From Tepidibacter sp. (lineage in GTDB: Bacteria; Bacillota; Clostridia; Peptostreptococcales; Peptostreptococcaceae): a DNA stretch of 64,000 nucleotides. The position numbers were made by a program, and so were the translations under genes. Shown here piece by piece: positions 33,688 to 42,263 of the stretch. The notes below the pieces were generated by a model. The model was not told the origin of the DNA. It saw only the letters and a list, made by a program, of their open reading frames with translations, and ran no database searches. The DNA lies in contig NZ_JAOASI010000039.1 of NCBI RefSeq assembly GCF_025210165.1, positions 62,001-126,000 of the forward strand, in the 5' to 3' direction. The first letter of the stretch is position 1, and every line of letters starts with the position of its first letter.

Positions 33688-35604
33688 CTAATTCTTTAAA
33701 GCTATATTATTTTCTTTTATATGTTTTATATTAAAATTAAATCCTTTTAGCTTAGAGAATAATATATCGTGCTTAATATTATCCGAATTCTTATTAAATA
33801 TATATTCTATTTTTTCATAAATAATTCTTTTTTTAGTGTTACTCTGATTATTAAATATATATTTTCTAAGTTTATTATGAGTAAATACATATTTATTTTT
33901 ACCGTTATATACATCTTCTTTAATAATGTTTTTTCTTTCTAATTCTTCTAACAGGTCTACTAATTCTAGTCCTGGTCTTCCAGTTATCATCTTTAATATA
34001 TCTATATTAAATCCTTCTAAAAATACAGAGGCTATATCTAGTATTTTAATTGACTCAAGAGATAAATCAATTAAAATACTTTTTATCTTTTGATTAGACT
34101 TATCTGAGATTTTATCTTTGTTTTGATTGTTTATATTATCTATAGCTTCATTTACAAAGAATATATTTCCTTCACTTTCTCTGTATATCTTATCTGATAT
34201 TTTTTTATTAAATTTATATTTATTAATTTTTGATTTAGATATCTCATATACTTGTCTTTGATCAAATCTTGTTAGTTTTATTTTTATTAATTTATCATGT
34301 TGTAGCATAAAGTTTTTAAAGCTATCTATATTGTATTCATCAGAAGTTCTAGCAGTCGCTATCAAATTTATATTATCTTGTCTTATAAGTAAACTTTTTA
34401 ACAAGCTTATACTCGTTTTATCCATCCAATGTATATCATCTATTAATATAATAATTTTTTTATGTAATGATACCTTGTCAACTATGTTTATAATAGTGTT
34501 TTTTATTAATTCAAGTTTCAATGTATCTAGTTTTTCACAATTATCATAGTTCATGTCAAACACTGGGAATATAGTATCTATATTTTGTTTCCAAGACTTT
34601 TGTATATTTATATTATTTTTTTTTATTATTTTATTCAAGCTTATAAGTATATCATGCCAAGGCTTTAATAAGCTTTCTCTATCTACCGCATAACAATCTA
34701 TATCTATTAAATAAGATTCTTTTTTATTAATATTATTTACAAACTCATTTTTAAGCTTTGTTTTTCCTATCCCAAATTCACCTGTTATAAGTACTGATTT
34801 TGAATTTTTTCCTCTTATAAATTTATTATAATTATCAAGTATATATTTTATTTCTTCATCTCTATAGTAAAATAAGCTTTGATTTTTTAATTCTATCTGG
34901 CTTATATTTTTTTCATTTAATATTTTTTTATACAACTGATAAGTAGTATTATCTGGCTTTATTCCAAGTTCTACATCTAACATTTTTTCTAGCTTATAAT
35001 ATAAGTGTATAGCCTTATAAAAAGCTCCTTGCTCATAATATATATTCATCAAAGCTCTATATGCTCTTTCATCAAACTCATCCTCATTCATAAATGCTTT
35101 TGCACATACTAAAGCTTCTTCATATTTTCTTTTTTTCATTAATAATTTGCTTTTATTATATAACTTATCTATATTTATATCCTTGTACTTTTGTCTTTCA
35201 TTATTTATCCACCAATTGAAATTTTCATTATTTTTCAATATAAGTCCTTTTAAAAACTCACACTTTCCATTTTCAAAATATACATCTTCTTTACTTAAAA
35301 AATCATTTAAATCTGTTTTTATATGTATGCTTGGATTTATACTAACAGTACTTTTTTTAGGAGATATTATTATATCCATATCAAATACTTTTCTTATTTG
35401 ATACATTGCATTTCTAAGATTCTTCTTTGCAGTACTCTCCTTTGAATCCTCCCATAAAAGATTGACAAGTTCATCTCGGCTAGCTTCTTTGTTTATTACT
35501 AAATAATAAAAGAGTGCCTCAGTTTTTTTATAAGGAAAACAGATGATATCATTTTTTTTATATACACTATGATTATTAAAAAATTTTATATTTATAATAT
35601 CCAT
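33688..35604 (-). CDS. BTAD/AAA-ATPase transcriptional regulator (SARP-like)
   Basis: A 638-residue protein. Residues 1-95 form an OmpR-type winged helix ('RDELVNLLWEDSKESTAKKNLRNAM'). Residues about 100-240 are a bacterial transcriptional activator (BTAD) helical domain. Residues about 250-460 are a STAND-like ATPase with Walker A 'LITGEFGIGKTKLKNEF' and Walker B 'IIILIDDIHWMDKTS'. The C-terminus is helical. Such proteins act as ligand- and ATP-controlled activators. It lies just downstream of hutH on the same strand, so control of histidine use is possible, but there is a terminator between them and nothing direct links the two. Confidence 0.8.
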   Translation of the reverse strand: MDIINIKFFNNHSVYKKNDIICFPYKKTEALFYYLVINKEASRDELVNLLWEDSKESTAKKNLRNAMYQIRKVFDMDIIISPKKSTVSINPSIHIKTDLNDFLSKEDVYFENGKCEFLKGLILKNNENFNWWINNERQKYKDINIDKLYNKSKLLMKKRKYEEALVCAKAFMNEDEFDERAYRALMNIYYEQGAFYKAIHLYYKLEKMLDVELGIKPDNTTYQLYKKILNEKNISQIELKNQSLFYYRDEEIKYILDNYNKFIRGKNSKSVLITGEFGIGKTKLKNEFVNNINKKESYLIDIDCYAVDRESLLKPWHDILISLNKIIKKNNINIQKSWKQNIDTIFPVFDMNYDNCEKLDTLKLELIKNTIINIVDKVSLHKKIIILIDDIHWMDKTSISLLKSLLIRQDNINLIATARTSDEYNIDSFKNFMLQHDKLIKIKLTRFDQRQVYEISKSKINKYKFNKKISDKIYRESEGNIFFVNEAIDNINNQNKDKISDKSNQKIKSILIDLSLESIKILDIASVFLEGFNIDILKMITGRPGLELVDLLEELERKNIIKEDVYNGKNKYVFTHNKLRKYIFNNQSNTKKRIIYEKIEYIFNKNSDNIKHDILFSKLKGFNFNIKHIKENNIALKN

Positions 35605-35672
35605 AACTACAACCTCTTTTTATTAAGGCATACGCCTAATTGTATTTTAGAAATTTTAATTATCATTACAAT

Positions 35673-35702
35673 AAATGGTATAGTTTTTAAACTATACCAT
35701 TT
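35673..35702 (-). terminator. Terminator after hutH
   Basis: Hairpin AAATGGTATAGTTT-TTAAACTATACCATTT between hutH and the regulator gene; AT-rich arms and a short T-run. Confidence 0.7.
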
Positions 35703-35724
35703 GTTGTTTCTTATATAAATTCAC

Positions 35725-37251
35725 TTAATTAAGTTTTCCTACCTTTTCTTCTATTTTATTAACTATTATATTTGAGATTATTAAGTCTTCACATTTGTTT
35801 ATTTCTTTATACATTATAATATCTTCTTCTATTGTCTTAGTTTTCTCTCTTATAAGATTGTATGCTATACTAGTTCCATCTCCAAGACCTTTGTTTTCAT
35901 TAAGGTCTATTCCTTGTGTTGCTCCTAGCATTTCCATAGCAAGTACCTTTCTTACATTTTCCATTACTTCTCTAGCTTTTCTAGCAGCTATAGTACCCAT
36001 AGATACATGATCCTCTTGATTAGCTGATGATGGTATCGAATCAACACTTGCTGGATGTGCTAAAACCTTGTTTTCAGAAACAAGTGCAGCGGCAGAATAT
36101 TGAACTATCATAAATCCAGAATTTAGCCCTCCCTTTTTAGTTAAAAATGCTGGAAGTCCTCCTAATGCAGGATTTACAAGTCTTTCAAGTCTTCTCTCTG
36201 ATACATTAGCAATTTCAGCTAGTGCTATTGCTAAAAAGTCAAAACTTAAAGCCATAGGTTGTCCGTGGAAGTTTCCTCCTGATATAACTTCCTCTACATC
36301 TGGAAATATAAGTGGGTTATCAGTTGCAGCATTTATCTCAATCTCTACTTTTTTCTTTATATAGTCAATAGCATCCTTACTAGCTCCATGAATCTGAGGA
36401 GTGCATCTTAGAGTATATGCATCTTGAACTTTAACTTCTCCTTGAGTAGTAGTCATATTACTATTATTTAATATATTTAAAATATTTTTAGCAGCATCTA
36501 TTTGACCTTGATGTCCTCTAACTTCATGAACCTTTTTATCAAAAGCTGTAACTATTCCATTAAGAGCCTCCATAGTAAGTGCCGCTGCAATATCTGCAGT
36601 CTTTAATAAATTAACTGCATCATATACAGTTAGTGCCCCAACTGCAGTCATTACCTGAGTTCCATTTATAAGTGCAAGACCTTCCTTTGATGTAAGAGTA
36701 ACAGGTTCTATACTGGCTTTCTTTAAAGCATCTATACCACTCATTTTTTCTCCTTTATAGATTGCTTCTCCTTCACCAATCATAACTAAAACCATATGAG
36801 AAAGTGGTGCTAAATCCCCAGACGCACCAAGTGATCCTTTTTGTGGTATTAATGGATGGATTCCCTCATTTAACATTTTTATAAGAATATTTAAAGTATT
36901 TAATCTTATTCCTGAATTTCCTTTTGCTAGATTATTTATTCTAAGAAGCATTATACTTCTTGAAACCTCTTCATTAAAACATTCTCCTACTCCACAAGAA
37001 TGGCTTATTATTAGATTTCTTTGTAGTATCTTCGTTTCTTCTTTACTTATAACAACATCAGAAAATTTACCAAATCCCGTAGTTATTCCATAAACTATCT
37101 TTTCCTCATCAACGAACTTATCGACTATGTTTCTAGCTTTTATAACCTTTTTCTCTGACTCTTCAGTAAGCTCTACTTTATATCCATTTCTAGCTACATT
37201 AACAACATCTTCAATAGTTAAACTCTTTCCATCTATGTATACCTTATTCAA
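35725..37251 (-). CDS. hutH: Histidine ammonia-lyase
   Basis: A 508-residue enzyme that deaminates histidine to urocanate, first step of the hut pathway. The MIO-cofactor motif 'GSLGASGDLAPLSHM' (Ala-Ser-Gly) is near residue 145. 'YGITTGFGKFSDV' carries the catalytic Tyr, and 'GNFHGQPMALSFD' is the typical substrate loop. The length matches HutH. The start is a TTG with AAAGGGGGT upstream. It is separated by 14 kb from hutU-ftcD-hutI-fchA, unlike the compact hut operons of many bacteria. Confidence 0.95.
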   Translation of the reverse strand: MNKVYIDGKSLTIEDVVNVARNGYKVELTEESEKKVIKARNIVDKFVDEEKIVYGITTGFGKFSDVVISKEETKILQRNLIISHSCGVGECFNEEVSRSIMLLRINNLAKGNSGIRLNTLNILIKMLNEGIHPLIPQKGSLGASGDLAPLSHMVLVMIGEGEAIYKGEKMSGIDALKKASIEPVTLTSKEGLALINGTQVMTAVGALTVYDAVNLLKTADIAAALTMEALNGIVTAFDKKVHEVRGHQGQIDAAKNILNILNNSNMTTTQGEVKVQDAYTLRCTPQIHGASKDAIDYIKKKVEIEINAATDNPLIFPDVEEVISGGNFHGQPMALSFDFLAIALAEIANVSERRLERLVNPALGGLPAFLTKKGGLNSGFMIVQYSAAALVSENKVLAHPASVDSIPSSANQEDHVSMGTIAARKAREVMENVRKVLAMEMLGATQGIDLNENKGLGDGTSIAYNLIREKTKTIEEDIIMYKEINKCEDLIISNIIVNKIEEKVGKLN

Positions 37252-37404
37252 AACTATACCCCCTTTGGAATTGTCTAAAAATTCGATTTATTTATAATTT
37301 ATTCTATATTCATAATCATTTTCCCTTTATCTTTTGTTATATATTTTTATAGAATCTTATAACTTTTCACTTTCTTATAAAATATTTTAATATATATAAT
37401 AGAA

Positions 37405-37443
37405 AAAAGTTCGCAAGTATACTAACTCAGGCTTGCAAACTTT
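37405..37443 (-). terminator. Terminator after the cache-domain gene
   Basis: Arms AAAGTTCGCAAG and CTTGCAAACTTT (one mismatch), followed on the minus strand by a T-run. Lies between the sensor gene and hutH. Confidence 0.75.
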
Positions 37444-37466
37444 AATATTTAAAGATCTATTAAAAT

Positions 37467-38387
37467 CTAATCTTCGCTATCTTCATTTTTTATTATTTTT
37501 GATTTGTTTCTTAATACCATTTGAAAAATTCCTACTAAAATAACTTCTAGTGCAGATAACATCTCCCCCATTCTAATTATTTTACTATTATTTTTATTAA
37601 CACTATCTGCACCTTCTTCTATTATTAAAGTCCAGTTATTATAGGGAAGATCAAAATATATCCCATATACTAAAACCCCTCTATAATCTATATAAGGAAC
37701 TTTATTTGAATAATCAATATTCAACTTGATATTTTTTATATCAATTTCTTTTTTCCCAACTGCATCAGGTATAAATCTTGAATTTGTTATAAATCTACCT
37801 TCCTCATCTACTATATAACTTTCTGTAGACTCATCCATTAATCTAGAAAATTCCATTATTTCATTTAATGATGATGCATTTATTTTTGAATAAATAACTC
37901 CTACTACTAGATTATTATTGTATATAGGAAAGACAGCTTCTATAAAAGTATCATTTGAAATAAACATCACATCCGAAACGTGTATATTACCAGCTAAAGC
38001 TTCTTTAACACCTTTCTTATCTTTAAAATTTTGATTATTATAATTGTATCCATATACTATATTAGCTTCTTTGTCTAATATAATTATTTCTTTATATATG
38101 TCTCTATTTAATTTTGTATATTCTATAATTGAATCTAGCTTTTCTTGTTCAAAATTTTTAACACAATCTATTTCTTTTAAAAAATTCATATCATAAATTA
38201 TTTTATCAAACCATAGCTCTATTTCTTTTTCCTGCTCTTTTCCTACTGTATATAAAGACGTAACAGTTAAATCCACTGTAGTTTCTTTATCTACATGAAA
38301 AAACCATATACATATTATTATTGTTGGTAATATAGAAATTAAAAGTAAAAGAATAATGTTTGTATATTTAGTAACTTTTTTAGACAT
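37467..38387 (-). CDS. Membrane-anchored dCache-type sensor without an output domain
   Basis: A 306-residue protein with a membrane segment at residues about 8-30 ('IILLLLISILPTIIICIWFF'), a 240-residue extracytoplasmic part with dCache features ('IVYGYNYN', 'FIEAVFPIYNNNLVVGVIYSKI', 'YIVDEEGRFITNS', 'PYNNWTLIIEE'), and a second segment near residue 280. Only about 15 charged residues follow, so there is no HAMP, kinase, GGDEF or methyl-accepting part. It may work through a partner or be a truncated chemoreceptor. The ATG at 38387 follows AAGAGGTG. It lies between hutH and a LacI-type regulator. Confidence 0.7.
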   Translation of the reverse strand: MSKKVTKYTNIILLLLISILPTIIICIWFFHVDKETTVDLTVTSLYTVGKEQEKEIELWFDKIIYDMNFLKEIDCVKNFEQEKLDSIIEYTKLNRDIYKEIIILDKEANIVYGYNYNNQNFKDKKGVKEALAGNIHVSDVMFISNDTFIEAVFPIYNNNLVVGVIYSKINASSLNEIMEFSRLMDESTESYIVDEEGRFITNSRFIPDAVGKKEIDIKNIKLNIDYSNKVPYIDYRGVLVYGIYFDLPYNNWTLIIEEGADSVNKNNSKIIRMGEMLSALEVILVGIFQMVLRNKSKIIKNEDSED

Positions 38388-38471
38388 ATATAACACCTCT
38401 TGATTTATTCTATTACCTTAAAAATAAAAAAGTTCTTCTTTAATATAGTTTCCTATTCGTTATAAAAAAGT

Positions 38472-38513
38472 GTACAAAAAAAGTAGGTTAATATTAACCT
38501 ACTTTTTTTGTAC
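38472..38513 (-). terminator. Long hairpin overlapping the end of the LacI-type gene
   Basis: Perfect 42-base palindrome: GTACAAAAAAAGTAGGTTAA and its complement meeting with no loop. It includes the last five codons and stop of the regulator gene and has a T-run built in. Confidence 0.75.
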
Positions 38514-39500
38514 ACTCTGTCTTTCTACAAGACTATAAGGAAGAAGTATTTTCTTATCTTCTAGCCCCTCATTATTTATCATCTTAACTATCATCCTAAT
38601 AGATACAGCTCCCATATCATATATAGGCTGTTTAATAGTAGTAAGAGCTGGTCTGTATAAAGATGCTAATTTAATGTCATTATATCCAGATACTGATATA
38701 TCTTCTGGTACCTTATATCCAGCATCTAATATGCAGTTTATAACACCTACTGCTATTTCATCCCGAGATGCAAACACTGCATCTGGTATATTCTTTGACT
38801 CCAGAATTTGGCTCATAAGATAATATCCAGATTCACTAGTATCGTCTCCTTCTTTTACAAGAGTCTCATCCATTTGAATATTTGATTCTTCTAGTGCCTT
38901 TTTAAATCCTCTATATCTATCTGAATCCATTATATTATCTTGTGCAGATGATTTCATAAATGCTATTTTTGTATTTCCATTTTTTATCAAGTATTTTGTC
39001 ATATCATAAGATGCTTCAAAATTGTTAATACTTACAGAGTAAACGTCAAATTCAGTTGCATTCTTACTTATGTATACAGCTGGTATGTTTGCTTTTTCTA
39101 TTACATCTACATGTTTTTGATCCATCTTCCATGATACAAATATTATACCTGCCACTTGCTTTGATTTTAAAAGATTAATATATTTTAATTCTTCATCAGG
39201 TTCCCCATAACTATTACATAAAACAATGTCATAATCATATATCTTACCTACTTCTTCTATTCCATTAAGTAACTCTCCCATAAAAAAATCAGATATATCA
39301 GGTACTATTACTCCTATCAATTGACTTTTCTTAGTTACTAAGCTTCTAGCTAATGGATTTGGAGTATATCCTGTTTCTTCTATTATTTTCAATACTCTTT
39401 GTCTTATTTCGTTGCTTACAGGCTTTGAATTATTAATTACCCTAGAAACGGTCGATATAGAAACGCCTGCTTTTTTAGCCACATCCTTTATAGTAATCAT
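38499..39500 (-). CDS. LacI/CcpA-family transcriptional regulator
   Basis: A 333-residue repressor-type protein. Residues 1-55 are the LacI DNA-binding domain ('MITIKDVAKKAGVSISTVSRVINN', then 'PNPLARSLVTKKS' as the hinge). The rest is a periplasmic-binding-protein-like effector domain ('IGVIVPDISDFFMGELLNGI', 'SGYNDIKLASLYRPALTTI'). The length fits the CcpA/CytR range. The start is the ATG at 39500 after GGAAGTGAT. No sugar-uptake genes are next to it, so the effector and targets cannot be inferred. Confidence 0.88.
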   Translation of the reverse strand: MITIKDVAKKAGVSISTVSRVINNSKPVSNEIRQRVLKIIEETGYTPNPLARSLVTKKSQLIGVIVPDISDFFMGELLNGIEEVGKIYDYDIVLCNSYGEPDEELKYINLLKSKQVAGIIFVSWKMDQKHVDVIEKANIPAVYISKNATEFDVYSVSINNFEASYDMTKYLIKNGNTKIAFMKSSAQDNIMDSDRYRGFKKALEESNIQMDETLVKEGDDTSESGYYLMSQILESKNIPDAVFASRDEIAVGVINCILDAGYKVPEDISVSGYNDIKLASLYRPALTTIKQPIYDMGAVSIRMIVKMINNEGLEDKKILLPYSLVERQSVQKK

Positions 39501-39558
39501 TGTATCACTTCCTCTCATACTCTATATTAATTGTTAATTATATCACTTATTTATATAA

Positions 39559-39596
39559 AAAACAAAGAGCTAGATTTTAATCTAGCTCTTTGTTTT
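39559..39596 (-). terminator. Terminator after the tandem tiny-protein genes
   Basis: Hairpin AAAACAAAGAGCTAGATT/AATCTAGCTCTTTGTTTT with a T-run on the minus strand. Only 13 bases after the stop of the 53-residue gene at 39609. Confidence 0.85.
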
Positions 39597-39608
39597 CACT
39601 GTTTAATA

Positions 39609-39770
39609 TTAATGACAATCAAACTCGTCACATGCACAGAATATTAATATCAATATTAAGAATGGGATCCAATCACATATATCTATATCTTCTAAACAAT
39701 CTTGGAATATTAAAAATAAGAAGAATAAAGCTATAATCCACCAACAATCGCAATCCTTAAAACAACCCAT
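39609..39770 (-). CDS. Tiny Cys-rich hydrophobic protein, tandem copy 1
   Basis: A 53-residue protein with a strong RBS (TAAGGAGGTAAG) 5 bases before ATG. It begins 'MGCFKDCDCWWIIALFFLF', continues with a polar Asp/Cys segment ('DCLEDIDICDW'), then a second hydrophobic stretch and the tail 'CACDEFDC'. It therefore looks like a helical hairpin with Cys/Asp clusters at the ends. Two close paralogues follow upstream. Tiny Cys-rich membrane-active proteins are often spore-specific; this is inference. Function unknown. Confidence 0.75.
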   Translation of the reverse strand: MGCFKDCDCWWIIALFFLFLIFQDCLEDIDICDWIPFLILILIFCACDEFDCH

Positions 39771-39859
39771 AATCTTACCTCCTTATAATTTTGAAAGATT
39801 TACTTTCTTGATATATACTATGATTTTAGTTATCAATTTGTTAATATCTGATTTTGCTA

Positions 39860-40021
39860 TTAATCACAATCAAACTCATCACATGCAGCGAATATTAATA
39901 CTAATATCAAGAATGGAATCCAATCACATATATCTATATCATGTATACAATCTTGGAATATTAAGAATATAAAGAATAAAGCTAAAATCCACCAACAGTC
40001 AAAGTCTTTAAAACAACCCAT
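39860..40021 (-). CDS. Tiny Cys-rich hydrophobic protein, tandem copy 2
   Basis: A 53-residue paralogue of the gene at 39609, same length, with the same start 'MGCFKDFDCWWI', polar middle 'DCIHDIDICDW' and tail 'ACDEFDCD'. It has an identical RBS. It is separated by about 90 bases of AT-rich DNA from each neighbour, so each copy may have its own promoter. Confidence 0.75.
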   Translation of the reverse strand: MGCFKDFDCWWILALFFIFLIFQDCIHDIDICDWIPFLILVLIFAACDEFDCD

Positions 40022-40074
40022 AATCTTACCTCCTTATAAGTTAGAATGAGATTAAATATTTTTATCTAACTTCA

Positions 40075-40236
40075 TTAACAACATTCAAACTCGTCACATG
40101 CAGCAAATATTAATACTAATATCAAGAATGGAATCCAATCACATATATCTATATCTTGTATACAGTCTTGGAAGAATATGAATAAAACAAATAACGCTAT
40201 AATCCACCAACAATCAAAATCTTTAAAACAACCCAT
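40075..40236 (-). CDS. Tiny Cys-rich hydrophobic protein, tandem copy 3
   Basis: Third 53-residue paralogue: 'MGCFKDFDCWWIIALFVLF', 'DCIQDIDICDW', and the tail 'ACDEFECC' with two terminal cysteines. All three keep the Asp-Ile-Cys-Asp-Trp centre and the Cys-Asp-Glu-Phe tail. The pattern of mostly synonymous or conservative changes indicates selection on the protein. Confidence 0.75.
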   Translation of the reverse strand: MGCFKDFDCWWIIALFVLFIFFQDCIQDIDICDWIPFLILVLIFAACDEFECC

Positions 40237-40350
40237 AATAGTACCTCCTTGTTTTTTTTGAAGGTTATTCCTTCTTGTATATACTATGTACTTTGAGTAA
40301 ATTTGGTTAATACATATGGATAGAAATTTTATTTTTATTTATCAAAAAAG

Positions 40351-40380
40351 AAAAAAAGCTAGTTAAAAACTAGCTTTTTA
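40351..40380 (-). terminator. Terminator overlapping the stop of the 69-residue gene
   Basis: Hairpin AAAAAGCTAGTT-AAA-AACTAGCTTTTT with T-run, beginning at the stop codon of the next gene. Confidence 0.8.
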
Positions 40381-40587
40381 GCATCCAAATCCACCATCAC
40401 AACAGCAGCATACTACAACAAGTATTAGTATTATAAATAAGAAATTGTTGTCATCTCCACAACCACCGAACCAGTCAAAATCACAACAGCAGAATAATAC
40501 TAATAATAATAGTATCCATATAAATCCATTATCGTCGTCACATCCACCAAAGAATCCGCCTCTAAATAATCCACTATTTTCACTCAT
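40378..40587 (-). CDS. Small Gly/Cys-rich protein with two hydrophobic stretches
   Basis: A 69-residue protein starting 'MSENSGLFRGGFFGGCDDDN'. It contains two tandem units of the form GGC(G)DDN, then an Ile/Leu/Val stretch, then a Cys run (CCCD in the first, CCCCD in the second). The composition resembles spore-coat small Cys/Gly proteins. The ATG at 40587 follows GGGAGGTAA. It groups with the three 53-residue genes as a set of tiny Cys-rich proteins. Function unknown. Confidence 0.7.
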   Translation of the reverse strand: MSENSGLFRGGFFGGCDDDNGFIWILLLLVLFCCCDFDWFGGCGDDNNFLFIILILVVVCCCCDGGFGC

Positions 40588-40638
40588 TCTATTACCTCCC
40601 ATAAATTAATATTAAAGGTTAATGCCTTCTTCTTTATG

Positions 40639-41073
40639 TTATGAGGTTTCATCTATTTTTGTTACTCTTATAAGAGTTTTTTTTAATTTTTTTTGTATTT
40701 CATCTTGGGATAATTTATTGTATCTATTATACTCACTTATACTATTCTTTAGTTTTTCTTTATCATTTAATTTATTATTTATAGCTATTTTCAATTTTTC
40801 TAAAGAAATAACCTTATAATCAATGTACGCTTGAATATATTTATTATTTTCAATACTTGATATACCACTCTTTAGATTATCTATTCTCTTTATATATTGA
40901 TTTATATTCCCTTCTTTAATGCGATTATTATTAAAGTCTTCAACTATAAAACTAGTTTCTCTTATATATGGGTTTATATTTTTAACGTCATTTATCAATT
41001 TGTTCTGATAGATATTCAAGTTCATGCAAAAAAACAGTACATACAATATAAATACAACAGTAAATCTTCTCAT
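40639..41073 (-). CDS. Small membrane-anchored helical protein
   Basis: A 144-residue protein. Residues 3-20 ('FTVVFILYVLFFCMNLNI') form one membrane anchor or uncleaved signal. The rest is charged and helical, likely coiled coil on the outer face. No domain is recognised. The ATG at 41073 follows GGAGGAGAT; a longer form starting at 41115 reads through this site. It precedes acpP divergently. Function unknown. Confidence 0.6.
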   Translation of the reverse strand: MRRFTVVFILYVLFFCMNLNIYQNKLINDVKNINPYIRETSFIVEDFNNNRIKEGNINQYIKRIDNLKSGISSIENNKYIQAYIDYKVISLEKLKIAINNKLNDKEKLKNSISEYNRYNKLSQDEIQKKLKKTLIRVTKIDETS

Positions 41074-41237
41074 ATATCTCCTCCTTAGTATTACTTTCAT
41101 TATATTTATATTCAAATTTGTACAAGTTATTACACTTATTTAAATATAGTCTAAAAAAATATATTGAAAAATTTTCAAACATGTAATAAACTACTATTAA
41201 AAATATTAGTTTATTAAGTTTTAGGAGGGTAACAAAT

Positions 41238-41465
41238 ATGTTTGAAAAAGTAAAAGAAATAATAGCAGATCAATTAGGTGTAGACGATATAGATGCTATA
41301 ACACCAACAACTTCTTTAGTTAATGACTTAGAGGCTGATTCACTTGACGCTGTTGAGATAATGATGGCTCTTGAAGATGAGTTTGATATTGAAATTCCAG
41401 ATGAGAAAGCTGAGAACTTCAAGAATATAGGAGATATATGTAAATATATCGAAGAAAATAAATAA
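41238..41465 (+). CDS. acpP: Acyl carrier protein
   Basis: A 75-residue protein with the phosphopantetheine site '[15 protein letters not shown]' (Ser near residue 36) and acidic helices typical of bacterial AcpP. It carries acyl chains in fatty acid synthesis. It stands alone here, away from other fab genes, with GGAGGGTAA as RBS and its own terminator. It may be the housekeeping ACP or a second, specialised one. Confidence 0.92.
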   Translation: MFEKVKEIIADQLGVDDIDAITPTTSLVNDLEADSLDAVEIMMALEDEFDIEIPDEKAENFKNIGDICKYIEENK

Positions 41466-41476
41466 ATCTTCAAAAT

Positions 41477-41507
41477 AAAATAAGAGGAATTTTCCTCTTA
41501 TTTTTTT
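41477..41507 (+). terminator. Terminator after acpP
   Basis: Hairpin AAATAAGAGGAA-TT-TTCCTCTTATTT followed by T-run. Confidence 0.88.
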
Positions 41508-41514
41508 GTATAAA

Positions 41515-41635
41515 ACTGTTCTTAGTCCAAAATCAAGGGTATTAAAATACCACTCATGCATTAAATATTTTTAAATGATTCGTTAACATTCTAATACCCT
41601 TAATTTTTTGAGTATAGTTCTTAAATTTTGATTGA
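41515..41635. repeat. Imperfect inverted repeat of about 120 bases
   Basis: Outer arms ATCAAGGGTATTAAAAT and ATTCTAATACCCTTAAT, with further pairing toward the centre (CATTAAATATTT against AAATGATTCG-type sequence) and GTTCTTA near both outer edges. It has no open frame. It could be a third hairpin element or a decayed mobile-element end. It does not align with families 1 or 2. Confidence 0.5.
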
Positions 41636-41684
41636 TATGGATTTTAATTGAAATATTATCTAAAAAAAAAGAAGAAGATATAGT

Positions 41685-41870
41685 CTAAATACTCCTATAT
41701 AAACAACATCCATATCCTAAAGCATTTTTCTCCAATAAACCTGTTGAAATTATAATCTTACCCATAGTCTGAGATAGCTCATCACCTTTAACTGTTATAT
41801 CAAACTTATTTCCAATTAGTTTTTTACCTTTATATTTAAATGCTATAGGCTTTTTATTTGTATACGTCAA
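41685..41870 (-). pseudogene. Possible Cas6 C-terminal remnant
   Basis: A 61-residue frame without a good start or RBS. The sequence 'FKYKGKKLIGNKFDITVKGD' followed by 'GKIIISTGLLEKNALGYGCC' resembles the C-terminal end of Cas6 endoribonucleases, where a 'G.rG.f.l.G' segment precedes the glycine-rich loop 'GlGeKNslGFGcv'. Stop codons lie directly upstream in frame, so only the tail remains. No CRISPR repeats or other cas genes occur in the window. The assignment rests on motif resemblance alone. Confidence 0.45.
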
Positions 41871-41896
41871 AGATTATTTTTATTCAAATAAAAATA

Positions 41897-42028
41897 ATGG
41901 ATTTGGAGAAGGCATTGAAATTCTTGTTAGACTTGATCCATAATGGAGATAGACTTATGGAAGTTGAAGAATTAAAATTGATTATATATGATATAAGAAA
42001 AGGAATTCCACTTGATAAGATACATTAG
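41897..42028 (+). CDS. Short ORF, 43 residues, uncertain
   Basis: Encodes 'MDLEKALKFLLDLIHNGDRL' and ends 'IRKGIPLDKIH'. It looks like real protein sequence (amphipathic helices) but has no clear RBS, and the surrounding 41.5-42.2 kb seems to be decayed DNA. Possibly a piece of a longer gene. Confidence 0.35.
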   Translation: MDLEKALKFLLDLIHNGDRLMEVEELKLIIYDIRKGIPLDKIH

Positions 42029-42263
42029 TATTTAACGAATTTTTTAAAGAAATTTATTAAGTTTAGCGAAAGAGCTATTGAGAGGAATAAAAAAATAATT
42101 GCAGTTGGAGATTAATATGATGGTATTGATTTCTTTACTTCAATATTATAATTAAAGTTGAAATACTGTGTTTGCACTCTATGACAATAACCCTAGTACT
42201 ATCCCTATTAGTCGTTTTTTAATTATATTTGTGCTATACTTTAAAAAAAAAGGGGGTTCTGTT

